From Carbonactinospora thermoautotrophica (GTDB taxonomy: Bacteria; Actinomycetota; Actinomycetes; Streptomycetales; Carbonactinosporaceae): a stretch of DNA of 64,000 nucleotides. A model generated the notes under the pieces. That model had not been told where the DNA came from. It saw nothing but the letters and a program-made list of their open reading frames with translations, and did not search any database. Location: NCBI RefSeq assembly GCF_001543895.1, contig NZ_JYIJ01000019.1, positions 62,001-126,000 on the forward strand. Reading direction: 5' to 3'. This document shows, one piece after another, positions 41,190-49,137 of the stretch (the first letter of the stretch is position 1; each line of letters opens with the position of its first letter). The position numbers were made by a program, and so were the translations under genes.

Positions 41190-41732
41190 TCAGGACGGGA
41201 AGCGAAGGTCCGAGATGGTGCTCAGGTCGTAGCCGTACCTGCGGTAGACGGCCATGGTGTTCTCACTCGTGAGGTCGTCCACGGCGAACCCCAGCCACTT
41301 GGCCGTGTCTTGAACCTGCTCGGCGGAGTCGCCCTCGATCTCCAGGTACGGCGGGATCAGCGGCCAGGAGTCGATCTCCAGGCGTACGCCGTCCAGGAGC
41401 CAGGAGGAGCGGCGGTTCTCCTGGTACGCCTTCGCGGTGAAGCCCAGCATCCCCAAGAGGGCATGCGTGGTCTCGAAGTCGGAGACGGCCACCTCGGCTT
41501 CCCGGGTGCCGTCCACCGCGTCCGAGACGATCTCCTTGACGCACAGGGTGACCTCGCTGCCGGTGTCGCGAAGCCGCATCCACTTCGACTCGTCACCCGG
41601 AACGATGTCGTAGACGTACCGGCGCATCATCCGGTCCGCGACGTGTTCACCGCCCGCGTCGATGATCCGGTTGACGATCTCGTCTGGGTCGATGTCGAGC
41701 ACCTTGGCCTCGTACTCGGTGTTCAGGGACAA
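41190..41732 (-). CDS. CYTH-domain protein (class IV adenylate cyclase/triphosphatase-like)
   Basis: 180 residues from TTG 41732, six bases after GAGGAG. The N-terminal NTEYEAKVLDID supplies the E-x-E-x-K CYTH motif. KWMRLRDTGSEVTLCVKEIV has the Arg/Lys tunnel residues, and VRLEIDSWPLIPPYLEIEGD the acidic C-terminal strand. CYTH enzymes act on triphosphorylated substrates with Mg (CyaB cyclase, inorganic or thiamine triphosphatase). The substrate here is not defined. It has its own upstream region with a sequence motif shared with the XRE operon (41944-41965). Confidence 0.88.
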   Translation of the reverse strand: MSLNTEYEAKVLDIDPDEIVNRIIDAGGEHVADRMMRRYVYDIVPGDESKWMRLRDTGSEVTLCVKEIVSDAVDGTREAEVAVSDFETTHALLGMLGFTAKAYQENRRSSWLLDGVRLEIDSWPLIPPYLEIEGDSAEQVQDTAKWLGFAVDDLTSENTMAVYRRYGYDLSTISDLRFPS

Positions 41733-41943
41733 CCGTGCTCCTCACTCGTGTTCGGTGGGTGGTGCTTCCTGCTCCCGCCCGAGGCGGGGTGATGTTGTCA
41801 GCGGGGTATGCCGTCCGCCCGACATGAACAAACCTCCAGCCCAAGCCTCCGCGCCGTACGAAGGAACGGCGGCAGTCGACCAGAGCCTGGTGTGAGAACC
41901 GCAACGAGCAGGCTAGGGCACTTCCGGGTGGACGCGAAGAAAC

Positions 41944-41965
41944 TATTCCGGTGTCGGCATAAATT
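41944..41965 (-). promoter_or_regulatory. Regulatory motif upstream of the CYTH gene
   Basis: Plus-strand TATTCCGGTGTCGGCATAAA plus TT matches 19 of 22 positions with 43630-43651 upstream of the XRE operon. Both lie upstream of minus-strand genes with the same orientation, suggesting a shared promoter/operator. Confidence 0.5.
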
Positions 41966-41980
41966 AGCCCAGATAGGGGG

Positions 41981-42832
41981 TTAATCGGGAAGCGTTCGAT
42001 ATTCCTCAGCGATCCGGGAAAGCATTTCCCTGACCGAGTCATCGAAGATCGCGGAGGCTGCGAGCGCGCTGAAACGGTCGAAGTAGAGATTCACGTCCTT
42101 GGGGTCCCGGGTGGCCAGCTCGCAGTGAAAGGCCTCCACCGTGACCAGGCGGTTGTCGAACAGGCAGAAGGACGTGAGGGGAAATTCAGCGGGGCGCGCC
42201 GACCATGGGATCACGCCGACTCTGATGTTCGCCATCCTCGACAGGGAACCGATCCGATCGAGTTGCGTGACCATTACGGCGTTGGGGCAGATTCGCCAGC
42301 GCAGCACCGACTCCGTCATCACGAAGATGAACTCCTTGCGCTGGTCGTAGAGGACGTTCTGCCGCTCAAGACGGGCGGCGATCGCCTTCGCACGGGCGTC
42401 GGGTGAAAGGTGGCTCTTCCGCCCGAAGACGGCTTGAACGTACTCCGGGGTCTGCAGGAGGCCGGGGATCAGGGCGTTTTGAAAGAGCCGCAGCGTCCTC
42501 GTCTGCGCTTCGATCGCAGCGAGCTCCTGTTGCTTCTTGTGGTAGCCGAGCCGCTCGTAGGCGCGCCAGGAGCGTGCCTCCGTGTTGGCCTGACGCGCCA
42601 GCCTGATCAGATCGGCGCCGACGTCGTGCGGAACTTCGAGAGCCTTCAGGATGCGCTCGACGTCGAGGACGGAAGGCAGCAGCCGCCCCGTCTCGATCTT
42701 CGATACCTTCGATTGGCTCATGCCGGCACGCCGGGCCACTGTCTGACCCGTGAGCCCGGCGCGCTTGCGCAGCAGTCGAAGAGCCTCGGCGAGGTCCTGA
42801 CGTCGATCGCTGGCGTCGGTCTGATCCGGCAT
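41981..42832 (-). CDS. XRE-family regulator with DUF5753 domain
   Basis: 283 residues. ATG at 42832 overlaps the stop of the preceding gene (TGATG). Residues 10-70 are an XRE HTH (LRLLRKRAGLTGQTVARRAG, then MSQSKVSKIETGRLLPS). The rest is the DUF5753 domain with TRTLRLFQNALIPGLLQTPE and FVMTESVLRWRI, ending DDSVREMLSRIAEEYRTLPD. This class is typical of actinomycetes, encoded beside DUF397 or DUF6879 partners, and implicated in developmental control. The trio 43543-41981 forms one operon. Confidence 0.92.
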   Translation of the reverse strand: MPDQTDASDRRQDLAEALRLLRKRAGLTGQTVARRAGMSQSKVSKIETGRLLPSVLDVERILKALEVPHDVGADLIRLARQANTEARSWRAYERLGYHKKQQELAAIEAQTRTLRLFQNALIPGLLQTPEYVQAVFGRKSHLSPDARAKAIAARLERQNVLYDQRKEFIFVMTESVLRWRICPNAVMVTQLDRIGSLSRMANIRVGVIPWSARPAEFPLTSFCLFDNRLVTVEAFHCELATRDPKDVNLYFDRFSALAASAIFDDSVREMLSRIAEEYRTLPD

Positions 42833-43356
42833 CACTCGCTCACACGCTGCCAGTACTCCAGGCACGGCACGGCATTCTTCAACGCGAGATCACGGTACCG
42901 GACATAATCTTCCGCCCAGTCGTCGGGAAGACGTTCCGCCCCGATGAACTCACCCTCCGGCCCGTAGTGCATCCGTACGACAACGCGACCGTCAAAGAGC
43001 CAGAAGTCATGATCCGGAAGGCCGGAGACATTCGATTCGGAAAGGTCAAGGATGCGGATATCCTCCCCGGCTGCCGTGTTCCTGTGGTAGCCCCATCCGA
43101 TCTCGAATCTCAGGTATTCGGAGAGCGGCGAACGAACTACATGGACACGTTGCATGATTTTTCCCGCTGCGACGTTCGCGCGCACGATGCGGGGCCATGG
43201 AGCGTTCTTCCACTCCTCCGGGGGATCCTCCCCCGAGAGGAAACGCCGGAAGGCTTCGGCCTCTCCCGGAACCGTGTAGCGATCGAGAGTTTCGAGCCGG
43301 AAAGCTGAGCTTTCAAAGCCTTGAAACAGCGCGTCAAGCTCACCCGGTGACAGCAC
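42832..43356 (-). CDS. DUF6879-family protein
   Basis: 174 residues from GTG 43356, eight bases after AGGAG; a longer frame to 43404 lacks a ribosome site. LDALFQGFESSAFRLETLDR at the N-terminus and WGYHRNTAAGEDIRILDLSE, then DHDFWLFDGRVVVRMHYGPE, fit DUF6879, the usual neighbour of XRE/DUF5753 regulators. It is soluble, and the biochemical role is unknown. It is translationally coupled on both sides (17-bp overlap with the upstream gene, 1-bp overlap with the regulator gene). Confidence 0.85.
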   Translation of the reverse strand: MLSPGELDALFQGFESSAFRLETLDRYTVPGEAEAFRRFLSGEDPPEEWKNAPWPRIVRANVAAGKIMQRVHVVRSPLSEYLRFEIGWGYHRNTAAGEDIRILDLSESNVSGLPDHDFWLFDGRVVVRMHYGPEGEFIGAERLPDDWAEDYVRYRDLALKNAVPCLEYWQRVSE

Positions 43357-43543
43357 GAGCGACACTCCTGAGAAGTTCGGCGGGAATCTCGACCGCGTTT
43401 TCACCCTCAGGCAGGTCGAGCTGCCTCAATGCCTGCGGGTCGGAGATCACGTACCCCTGGACGACAAAGGTCCCCCGGTCCGTCGCATACACGGTCGGGC
43501 ACGTCCCTCCGTCACAGCCGCCATCGATCCTGGTCAGCCTCAT
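43340..43543 (-). CDS. Small protein (67 aa), first gene of the XRE/DUF6879 operon
   Basis: ATG 43543 behind GGGGGAG. MRLTRIDGGCDGGTCPTVYA, then TDRGTFVVQGYVISDPQA, then GENAVEIPAELLRSV. The two Cys in GGCDGGTCPTVY and the strand-turn-strand pattern are typical of the short proteins placed before DUF6879/DUF5753 genes. Function unknown. Confidence 0.75.
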   Translation of the reverse strand: MRLTRIDGGCDGGTCPTVYATDRGTFVVQGYVISDPQALRQLDLPEGENAVEIPAELLRSVARAVTG

Positions 43544-43622
43544 TACTCCCCCTAACCGGGTCGCGCGAAAGCGCACGCTACATGCCAGGCTAGAAATGGC
43601 ATGTCTCGGGTGCAACGACCAA

Positions 43623-43651
43623 ACAGGAATATTCCTGTCCCGGCATAAATT
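43623..43651 (-). promoter_or_regulatory. Palindromic operator candidate upstream of the XRE operon
   Basis: ACAGGAATATTCCTGT at 43623-43638 is a perfect 16-base palindrome, continued by CCCGGCATAAATT, which also occurs at 41953-41965. Its location about 80 bp upstream of the operon suits autoregulation by the XRE protein. Confidence 0.5.
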
Positions 43652-44089
43652 GCCTCCCGTGGCCACGTCCGACGCCCCGCCCACAGGGTCGGAGGAGGCG
43701 TGCGGGAGCCGGACCGGGCGTCGGCGTACGAGCGTCGGCAGCGCAAGCGGCTCATCGGCACTCGGGTCATGTGGCCGCCGAGGCCGTGCGGAGTGAGCCT
43801 GGAGGATCGCGTCATCGACCCTTCGCGTACGGCGTGCCGGCCGGGCCACTGGGGAACTATCCACTCTTTCGGGGTCATTCAGAGGGCACGCACCGGCTCG
43901 GACCCCTTACGCTTGGCTCCCACAAGACCCATAACGCAAACGGGGCCCACGCGAGCGGCCACTCGCGTGAGCCCCCTGGCTGGGCGGGAGTGGGCCCGAC
44001 CACAGCCAGACGCCGACGTGCGACGCTCTTCGAGCGTAGCGCGTCTGGTCTGTGCTGGGCCTGCTCCTGCCCCTCGACAGGAGGAGCAG
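43652..44089. other. Intergenic region with a strong hairpin at 43942-43975
   Basis: No convincing gene. At 43942-43975 CACGCGAG and CTCGCGTG pair around CGGCCA and are extended by GGGGC/GCCCC, giving a stable stem. It could end transcription from either side. AGGAGGAG at 44080-44087 is the ribosome site of the next gene. Confidence 0.5.
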
Positions 44090-44611
44090 ATGTTCCGGAA
44101 GCTGGCCCAGTGGATCTCGACGCGGTTGCGTCGCCGCCACCCCGAAACCCCGGTACGCGAGCCGGTCACCCCGCACGTCATCGCGGTCTCCGGACCCGTC
44201 GGCCGGGCAGCCTTCGCCCGGCTGCGCCGGCAGGGGTTGCGGCTCGGCCCAGTCGGGATCGACCGTGCCGGGCAGGTGCTGTTCTTCATCGCCCCGAGCG
44301 AAGCCCGGCACGTGGCGCACGTGATCGCCTGGCTGGGCTGGCGGAACACCGACGGCATCACCATCCGCCACCTGACCGGCCCCGACCCGCTGCGGCTGGC
44401 CGGGGACTGGCTGCTCCGCCCCCGGGACGCCGAGGGGTTCCTGCCCACCGCGCGCACGGTGCTCGGAACGATCACCTACTGCGCCCACACCGCCGCCCTG
44501 ACCGGCCAGCGCCAGACACGCCCGGCGCCGGCCCGGCCCACCCTGCTGCGGATCAGGACCATGCCGGCCCGGCCCTTCGCCGTCACCCACCCCTACCGGG
44601 CGGCGGCCTGA
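44090..44611 (+). CDS. Hypothetical protein (173 aa), coupled to a HATPase
   Basis: ATG 44090 directly after AGGAGGAGC. It has a basic amphipathic N-terminus (MFRKLAQWISTRLRRRHPET), a compact alpha/beta middle (AFARLRRQGLRLGPVGIDRA, then GQVLFFIAPSEARH), then a basic Pro/Arg-rich tail. There is no signal peptide. I do not recognise a family. Its stop overlaps the ATG of the HATPase gene (TGATG), so the two are co-translated and probably act together. Confidence 0.7.
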   Translation: MFRKLAQWISTRLRRRHPETPVREPVTPHVIAVSGPVGRAAFARLRRQGLRLGPVGIDRAGQVLFFIAPSEARHVAHVIAWLGWRNTDGITIRHLTGPDPLRLAGDWLLRPRDAEGFLPTARTVLGTITYCAHTAALTGQRQTRPAPARPTLLRIRTMPARPFAVTHPYRAAA

Positions 44612-45003
44612 TGACCAGCCTGGTCCCCATCCGCCGGGAACTGGTGTTCTGGGTGCCGGACGAGGCCGACGCCCTGCACGCCGCCCGCGAACAGGCCCGC
44701 CTGGCCGCCACCACCGCCGGCCTGCCCGAGCAGGCCGAGGCCGCCGCGCTGCTGCTGAGCGAGCTGGCCGCCAACGCCCTCCGCCACGCCGGCGGCCTGG
44801 CGCACGTCCGCCTGCTCTGCCAGCCCAGGGCACTGCGCGTCGAGGTCACCGACCCCGACCCGACCCCGGCCGAGCTCACCCACACGGCCCTGGACGCCGA
44901 GCACGGCCGCGGCCTGCACCTGGTCGCCGCCCTCGCCCACGCCTGGGGCTGCGACCGGCACGAGCACGGCAAGACCGTCTGGTGCGAACTGGGCGCCCCC
45001 TGA
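44611..45003 (+). CDS. RsbW-like HATPase (130 aa)
   Basis: ATG overlaps the previous stop. N box LLLSELAANALRHAGGLAHV (residues 47-66), G1-like DPDPTPAE and G2 EHGRGLHLVAALAHAW are those of stand-alone anti-sigma-type GHKL ATPases, as in the two copies at 9261 and 14641, though it is not a recent duplicate of them. The likely job is kinase or binder of an anti-sigma antagonist or a regulator. The transcript ends at the long palindrome at 45011. Confidence 0.85.
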   Translation: MTSLVPIRRELVFWVPDEADALHAAREQARLAATTAGLPEQAEAAALLLSELAANALRHAGGLAHVRLLCQPRALRVEVTDPDPTPAELTHTALDAEHGRGLHLVAALAHAWGCDRHEHGKTVWCELGAP

Positions 45004-45010
45004 CCCCGGA

Positions 45011-45058
45011 CGTCGAGTGTGCGTGTCGTCACTGTAGTGACGACACGCACACTCGACG
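45011..45058 (+). repeat. 48-bp near-perfect palindrome containing the shared motif
   Basis: Arms 45011-45033 and 45036-45058 are exact reverse complements (23 bp) with two bases between them. Each arm contains the motif GACACGCACACTCGACG (or its complement) found at 22423 and 27765. It starts 8 bp beyond the HATPase stop and borders the truncated 3' end of the aldo/keto reductase remnant. It can act as a bidirectional terminator, but the sharing of the motif points to a dispersed repeat. Confidence 0.85.
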
Positions 45059-45061
45059 CGG

Positions 45062-45484
45062 TGTGGCGGTCCTCCACGCTGGCGAGGTTCTCCCGCAGCT
45101 GGGCCTCCTTGGTGGCCCCGACCATCGGGATGACCACGCCGGGGCGGGTGCGCAGCCACGCGAGCGCGACCTGCGCCGGGATCCAGCTGCCCTTCTCAGC
45201 GACCTTCACCACCTCGGCGACGATGGTGTCGGCCCGGCCGAGTTCACGTCCCCGGGCCGGGTCATGACGGTGTACTTGGTGGCGAGCACGAACCGGTCGC
45301 GTCGCCCGGCCAGCAGCTCGCCGAGGATCGTCTCCGCCGAGCCGTCGGTGTAGTTGTTCGCGGTGTCGACGAAGTTGCCGCCCGCCTCGGCGTACAGGTC
45401 GAGGATGCGGGCGCTGGTCTCCTTCGGCGCACCCCAGCCCCAGTCGTCGCCGAAGGTCATCGTGCCCAGGCACAGTTCCGACAC
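45062..45484 (-). pseudogene. Aldo/keto reductase, internally deleted and frameshifted
   Basis: The N-terminal part (MSELCLGTMTFGDDWGWGAP, then NFVDTANNYTDGSAETILGE, then FVLATKYTVMTRPGD) ends at about 45250. The C-terminal part resumes in another frame with RADTIVAEVVKVAEKGSWIP and ALAWLRTRPGVVIPMVGATK. About 180 residues that include the catalytic Lys/His core are missing. The 3' end is cut at the palindrome. The gene cannot make a functional enzyme. Confidence 0.88.
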
Positions 45485-45606
45485 CCGCAGCCCGGTCTCG
45501 CCCAGTCGCGGAGGATCTGGCCCGGGCGAGTCCGGCGCGCAGGGTGGCCAACCTGAGTGCGAGCGTCCGCGTCTCGTCCAGGCCGAGGACGGCGACCGGC
45601 GAACAG

Positions 45607-47217
45607 CTAACCGGGCGACGAACGCTGCGGGCGGGTCGGGATCCGGCGAGCGAAGAACAGCCCGAGCAACGCGATGAGCGCGAGCACCGCGAGCGCCGAG
45701 CGCAGGCCGGCGATCCTCGCCTCCTCGTTCACCTCCAGCACCGCCTGCGTCACCTTCTCAGATGCTCCGGCGTTCTTGAGCGCGGCCTGCAGGTCCGCGT
45801 CCGACAGGAACGGGACGCCGCCGGCGAGCTGGACGCTCGCCTGGGACTTGACCTGCTGGGGGATCGACGGGTTCTGCTGGACGCCCTGCAGGAAAGAAGC
45901 GGTGAGGGCGGCGATCAGGATCGAGCCCGCCAACGCGGTCCCGACCGCCGCACCGAGGTTCGTCCCGGTGTTCTGCACCCCACCCACCTCCGCGCTCAGC
46001 TTGTCGGGCACCGCGGACACCGTCACAGCGCCGAGCTGCGACGCCAGGGCGCCGATCCCCAGGCCCGCGAGCAGGAGTGGAACCGTCACGATCTCCGCAC
46101 TCGCGTTCGCGTCGATGGTGCCGAACAGCACGACGATCCCGGCGAACATGGCGAGGACCCCGAGTCGCACCACGCGGCGTGGAGACGCATCGGGGAAGAA
46201 CCTCGGGACCCCGATCGCCGCGGCCAGCAGCGTGATCGACAGCGGCAGGATGCGGACCCCCGTCTCGACCGCCGACAGGCCCAGGGACACGGACAGGAAC
46301 AGCGGGATCGTGAAGAACAGTCCGGCCTGCACGAGGTACTGGAAGAAGAACAGGAGGAGCCCGCCCGTCATCTGACGGTTGCCGAACATCGACGGTCGCA
46401 CCAACGGCTCCCGGCCCTTCGCCTCGACGTGGTTCTCCCATTCGAAGAAGAGCCAGAGCACCAGCAACCCGCCGAGGATGAACCACACCGTGGGCGACAC
46501 GCCCAGCACCGCGGGCCCGCCCGACTTCGGGATCACCCAGCCCCATTCCGCCGACCGCAAGACGCCGAAGACCGCCGATCCCAGCCCGACGGCGGCGAGA
46601 ACCGCGCCGACGACATCGAGCCGGACCCGCGTCTCCGGCGGGGCGTCGTTGACGCGGCGGGCGAGGGCCAAGATCCCCGCCACGATCACCACCTCGCCGG
46701 CGAACACCCACCGCCAGGAGAAGTACGTCGTCGCGACCCCTCCGATGAGCGGACCGAGCGCGACAGCGATCGCGCCGGCGCCCATCACCAGCCCGTACGC
46801 GCGGGGACGGCCCTCGGGCAGGAAGTTCCCGGCGACGAGGGCGACGATCGCCGGCAGGATCAACGCCGCGCCGATGCCTTCGAGCACCGACCAGCCGAGG
46901 ACGAGGATCGCCAGGTTCGGAGCCAGCGCGGTCGTCAAGGATCCCAGGCCGTAGATGACGCATCCGATCGCGAAGGCCCGCCGCCGGCCGGTCATCGAGC
47001 CGACCTTGCCGCCGCTCACCATCAGCATGGCCATCACCAGGGTGTAGAGGGTGATCGCCATCTGGATGCCGGTCACCGTGGTGCCGACATCCTTGGCGAC
47101 CGTCGCGATCGCCACGTTCATGACCGAGCTGTCGAGGGTCATGAGGAACTGGCCGGCCGCGAGGGTGAGCAGGACCATCTGCTGCCTCGCTATGCCAGCC
47201 GGCGCGCCAGCGCTCAT
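45607..47217 (-). CDS. DHA2-family MFS multidrug exporter (EmrB/QacA type)
   Basis: 536 residues from ATG behind GAGGACGAC. About fourteen hydrophobic segments can be counted. TM1 carries LDSSVMNVAIATVAKDVGTT (motif D1 of DHA2 exporters), followed by the GRRRAFAIGCVIYGLGS loop after TM2 (motif A) and ALGPLIGGVATTYFSWRWVF (motif C, TM5). These proteins expel drugs, dyes or antibiotics using the proton gradient. No regulator gene is adjacent in an obvious operon. Confidence 0.92.
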   Translation of the reverse strand: MSAGAPAGIARQQMVLLTLAAGQFLMTLDSSVMNVAIATVAKDVGTTVTGIQMAITLYTLVMAMLMVSGGKVGSMTGRRRAFAIGCVIYGLGSLTTALAPNLAILVLGWSVLEGIGAALILPAIVALVAGNFLPEGRPRAYGLVMGAGAIAVALGPLIGGVATTYFSWRWVFAGEVVIVAGILALARRVNDAPPETRVRLDVVGAVLAAVGLGSAVFGVLRSAEWGWVIPKSGGPAVLGVSPTVWFILGGLLVLWLFFEWENHVEAKGREPLVRPSMFGNRQMTGGLLLFFFQYLVQAGLFFTIPLFLSVSLGLSAVETGVRILPLSITLLAAAIGVPRFFPDASPRRVVRLGVLAMFAGIVVLFGTIDANASAEIVTVPLLLAGLGIGALASQLGAVTVSAVPDKLSAEVGGVQNTGTNLGAAVGTALAGSILIAALTASFLQGVQQNPSIPQQVKSQASVQLAGGVPFLSDADLQAALKNAGASEKVTQAVLEVNEEARIAGLRSALAVLALIALLGLFFARRIPTRPQRSSPG

Positions 47218-47482
47218 GTCGTCCTCGCTTCGGCTCGAACCCGTGTCGGCGCCGACCCGTCACTGGGGTCGACCCACGCTGCGCTCAGTGCAGCAGCCCG
47301 GCGGCCGTCCCGGCATCGTCCATTCGGGGCCGTCCTCGCCTCCTACCCTCTTGAGCCATGCCGATCCCGCGCCGGACAGCCTGCCGAGCGAACCGGCCGT
47401 GCCTGCCGGCCCCGTCGCTGGTCAGGCGAGGAAGTGGGTAGAAGGTAGAGGATCGGGTGGGGGCCAACGGTGAGGAGACGCC

Positions 47483-47734
47483 ATGCCCGACGAGATGCCC
47501 GCCTGCCTGCTCTACTTGCTGAGCGTCGGCAAGGAGAAGGAACTGGCACTGCGGGTACACGGCGAGGCGCCGAGCGAGAACGAGATCGCGTCCTGGATGC
47601 GCAACGGGACCGTCGCGCACCTGCGCGTGTCCCGCGAGGGCGAGCACGAGACGTTCACCTTGGTGGTGAACTTCAAGCACGTGGTCGTGGCCCGGCTCGC
47701 GCCCTACAGCGAGACGCGGATGTCCTCGTTTTGA
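47483..47734 (+). CDS. Small hypothetical protein (83 aa)
   Basis: ATG 47483 nine bases after GAGGAG. It is soluble, with two short beta-rich stretches (VAHLRVSREGEHETFTLVVN, then FKHVVVARLAPY) after an acidic start with a CLLYLLSVG segment. No family recognised. It converges with the hydrolase gene (9 bp between stops). Third-position GC bias supports a real gene. Confidence 0.6.
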   Translation: MPDEMPACLLYLLSVGKEKELALRVHGEAPSENEIASWMRNGTVAHLRVSREGEHETFTLVVNFKHVVVARLAPYSETRMSSF

Positions 47735-47743
47735 CCCCGCCGG

Positions 47744-48646
47744 CTAGGCCAGCCAGTTCAGCAGCTCGGTGGTGAAGGTCTGCGGCGCCTCCTCGTGCGG
47801 GAAGTGGCCGACCCCCTCCAGGACGCGGAAGGTGTACGGGGCGTCGACGTACTCGCCGGAGCCGGCCGCGGTGCGCGGCAGCAGCGCCCCGTCGAGGCGG
47901 CCGTGCAGGTGCAGCACCGGGGCCTGGATCGGGGTGCGCATCTGGGCGGCGTAGCGCAGGCCGTCGGGGCGGAGCAGCGAGCGGACCGCCCAGCGGTGGA
48001 ACTCCAGCGCGCAGTGCGCCGTGCCCGGGATCTGGATCGCGCGCCGGTACCGGGCGGCGGTTGGCGCGTCGGGCCAGTTCGGGCCGGCCCAGGTGCGCAT
48101 CAGGCGCTCCACCAGGGCGCCGCCGTGGCGGATCAGGTGGCGTTCCGGCACCCAGGGGAGCTGGAACCCCAGCACGTACCCGCTCAGCGACAGCTGCGCC
48201 GGGTCCCGGGCCAGCGCGGTCCGCAGCCGCCGCGGGTGCGGCATCGACACCGCGACCAGGCCGCGGACGATCTTCGGGGAGCGGGTGGCCGCCGTCCACG
48301 CCACGTACGCGCCCTCGCCGTGCCCGACCAGGACGGCGCTGGCCTCTCCCAGGGCGCGCACCAGGCCGGTGACGTCGGCGGCCAGCGTCAGCGCGTCGTA
48401 CCCGCGCGGCGGCTTGTCGCTGGCGCCGTACCCGCGCAGGTCCATGGCGACCGCGCGGTACCCGGCCTCGGCGACCGCGACGAGCTGGTGCCGCCACGCC
48501 CACCAGAACTCGGGGAACCCGTGCACGAACAGGACGAGCGGTCCCTCGCCCAGCTCGGCCACGTGGAAGCGCGACCCGTTCGCGGTCACGGCGCGATGCC
48601 GCCACGGGCCGTCCACATAGATCTCGGAGGGATTGGGGGCCGTCAT
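47744..48646 (-). CDS. Alpha/beta-hydrolase-fold protein with atypical nucleophile elbow
   Basis: 300 residues; start ATG 48646, after GGGAG, preferred over an upstream GTG. VLFVHGFPEFWWAWRHQLVA is the HGxP oxyanion/cap entry of epoxide-hydrolase-like proteins, followed by AMDLRGYGASDKP. The nucleophile elbow reads VGHGEGAYVAW, so the position normally held by Asp or Ser (G-x-Nuc-x-G) is Gly. The C-terminal GVGHFPHEEAP keeps the His. It is either a non-hydrolytic member or uses another residue; an otherwise normal length and fold argue for a functional protein. Confidence 0.85.
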   Translation of the reverse strand: MTAPNPSEIYVDGPWRHRAVTANGSRFHVAELGEGPLVLFVHGFPEFWWAWRHQLVAVAEAGYRAVAMDLRGYGASDKPPRGYDALTLAADVTGLVRALGEASAVLVGHGEGAYVAWTAATRSPKIVRGLVAVSMPHPRRLRTALARDPAQLSLSGYVLGFQLPWVPERHLIRHGGALVERLMRTWAGPNWPDAPTAARYRRAIQIPGTAHCALEFHRWAVRSLLRPDGLRYAAQMRTPIQAPVLHLHGRLDGALLPRTAAGSGEYVDAPYTFRVLEGVGHFPHEEAPQTFTTELLNWLA

Positions 48647-48689
48647 GCGGGCAGCATCTCCCACGGGAGCCAGCGGGAGGAACCGAACG

Positions 48690-49097
48690 TCATTCCTGCA
48701 CGCTCGATCGCTTGTGGTTGCGCAGCATGGCGACGTTGTCCTTGGCGGTCCGGATCGTGCGCTCCGGCGGCCGGATGCGCTTCATGGCCCGCTTGGCGAC
48801 GAGCGCCAGCACCGCGGCGACGACCAGGTACACGACGCCGACGATCAGGTACGACCAGCCGAGCCCAAGACCCAGCGCCTCGATTCCGTGGACGGCCGCC
48901 ACGCTGAGCAGGCCCAGGGCCAGCAGCGCGAGCAGCGCGGCCCCGCCGAACAGGGCGCCGCCGCGTGTCGCGTACCGGGCGTCTTGGCGCATCTCGGCCT
49001 TGGCCAGCTCGATCTCGCTGCGCACCAAGGCGGACACGTCGCGGCTGGCGGCTGCGACCAGCTGGCCCAGGCTCTGGGCGTCGCCGGTGTACACCAT
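48690..49097 (-). CDS. Actinobacterial holin-X/DUF1469-type membrane protein
   Basis: 135 residues from ATG after GAGGAGGAAC. The N-terminal helix (LGQLVAAASRDVSALVRSEI, then ELAKAEMRQ) and two adjacent transmembrane segments (GGALFGGAALLALLALGLLS and YLIVGVVYLVVAAVLALVAK), followed by a basic tail, are the pattern of the putative actinobacterial holin-X family. Despite the name, it is not linked to phage; it is often found near stress genes. It lies upstream of no obvious partner, 40 bp after the NhaA stop on the same strand. Confidence 0.85.
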   Translation of the reverse strand: MVYTGDAQSLGQLVAAASRDVSALVRSEIELAKAEMRQDARYATRGGALFGGAALLALLALGLLSVAAVHGIEALGLGLGWSYLIVGVVYLVVAAVLALVAKRAMKRIRPPERTIRTAKDNVAMLRNHKRSSVQE

Positions 49098-49137
49098 GGG
49101 TTCCTCCTCTCGACGCGTCAGGAGGGATCATGCCCAC

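Noticed and set aside
44583..45551. 322-codon minus-strand frame spanning the HATPase gene and the reductase remnant
   Set aside because: It joins an out-of-frame reductase piece with a shadow of the HATPase; not a real gene.
48690..49097. Phage lysis cassette because of the holin-like protein
   Set aside because: No endolysin or phage genes nearby; this actinobacterial membrane family is chromosomal and not a functional holin by evidence.
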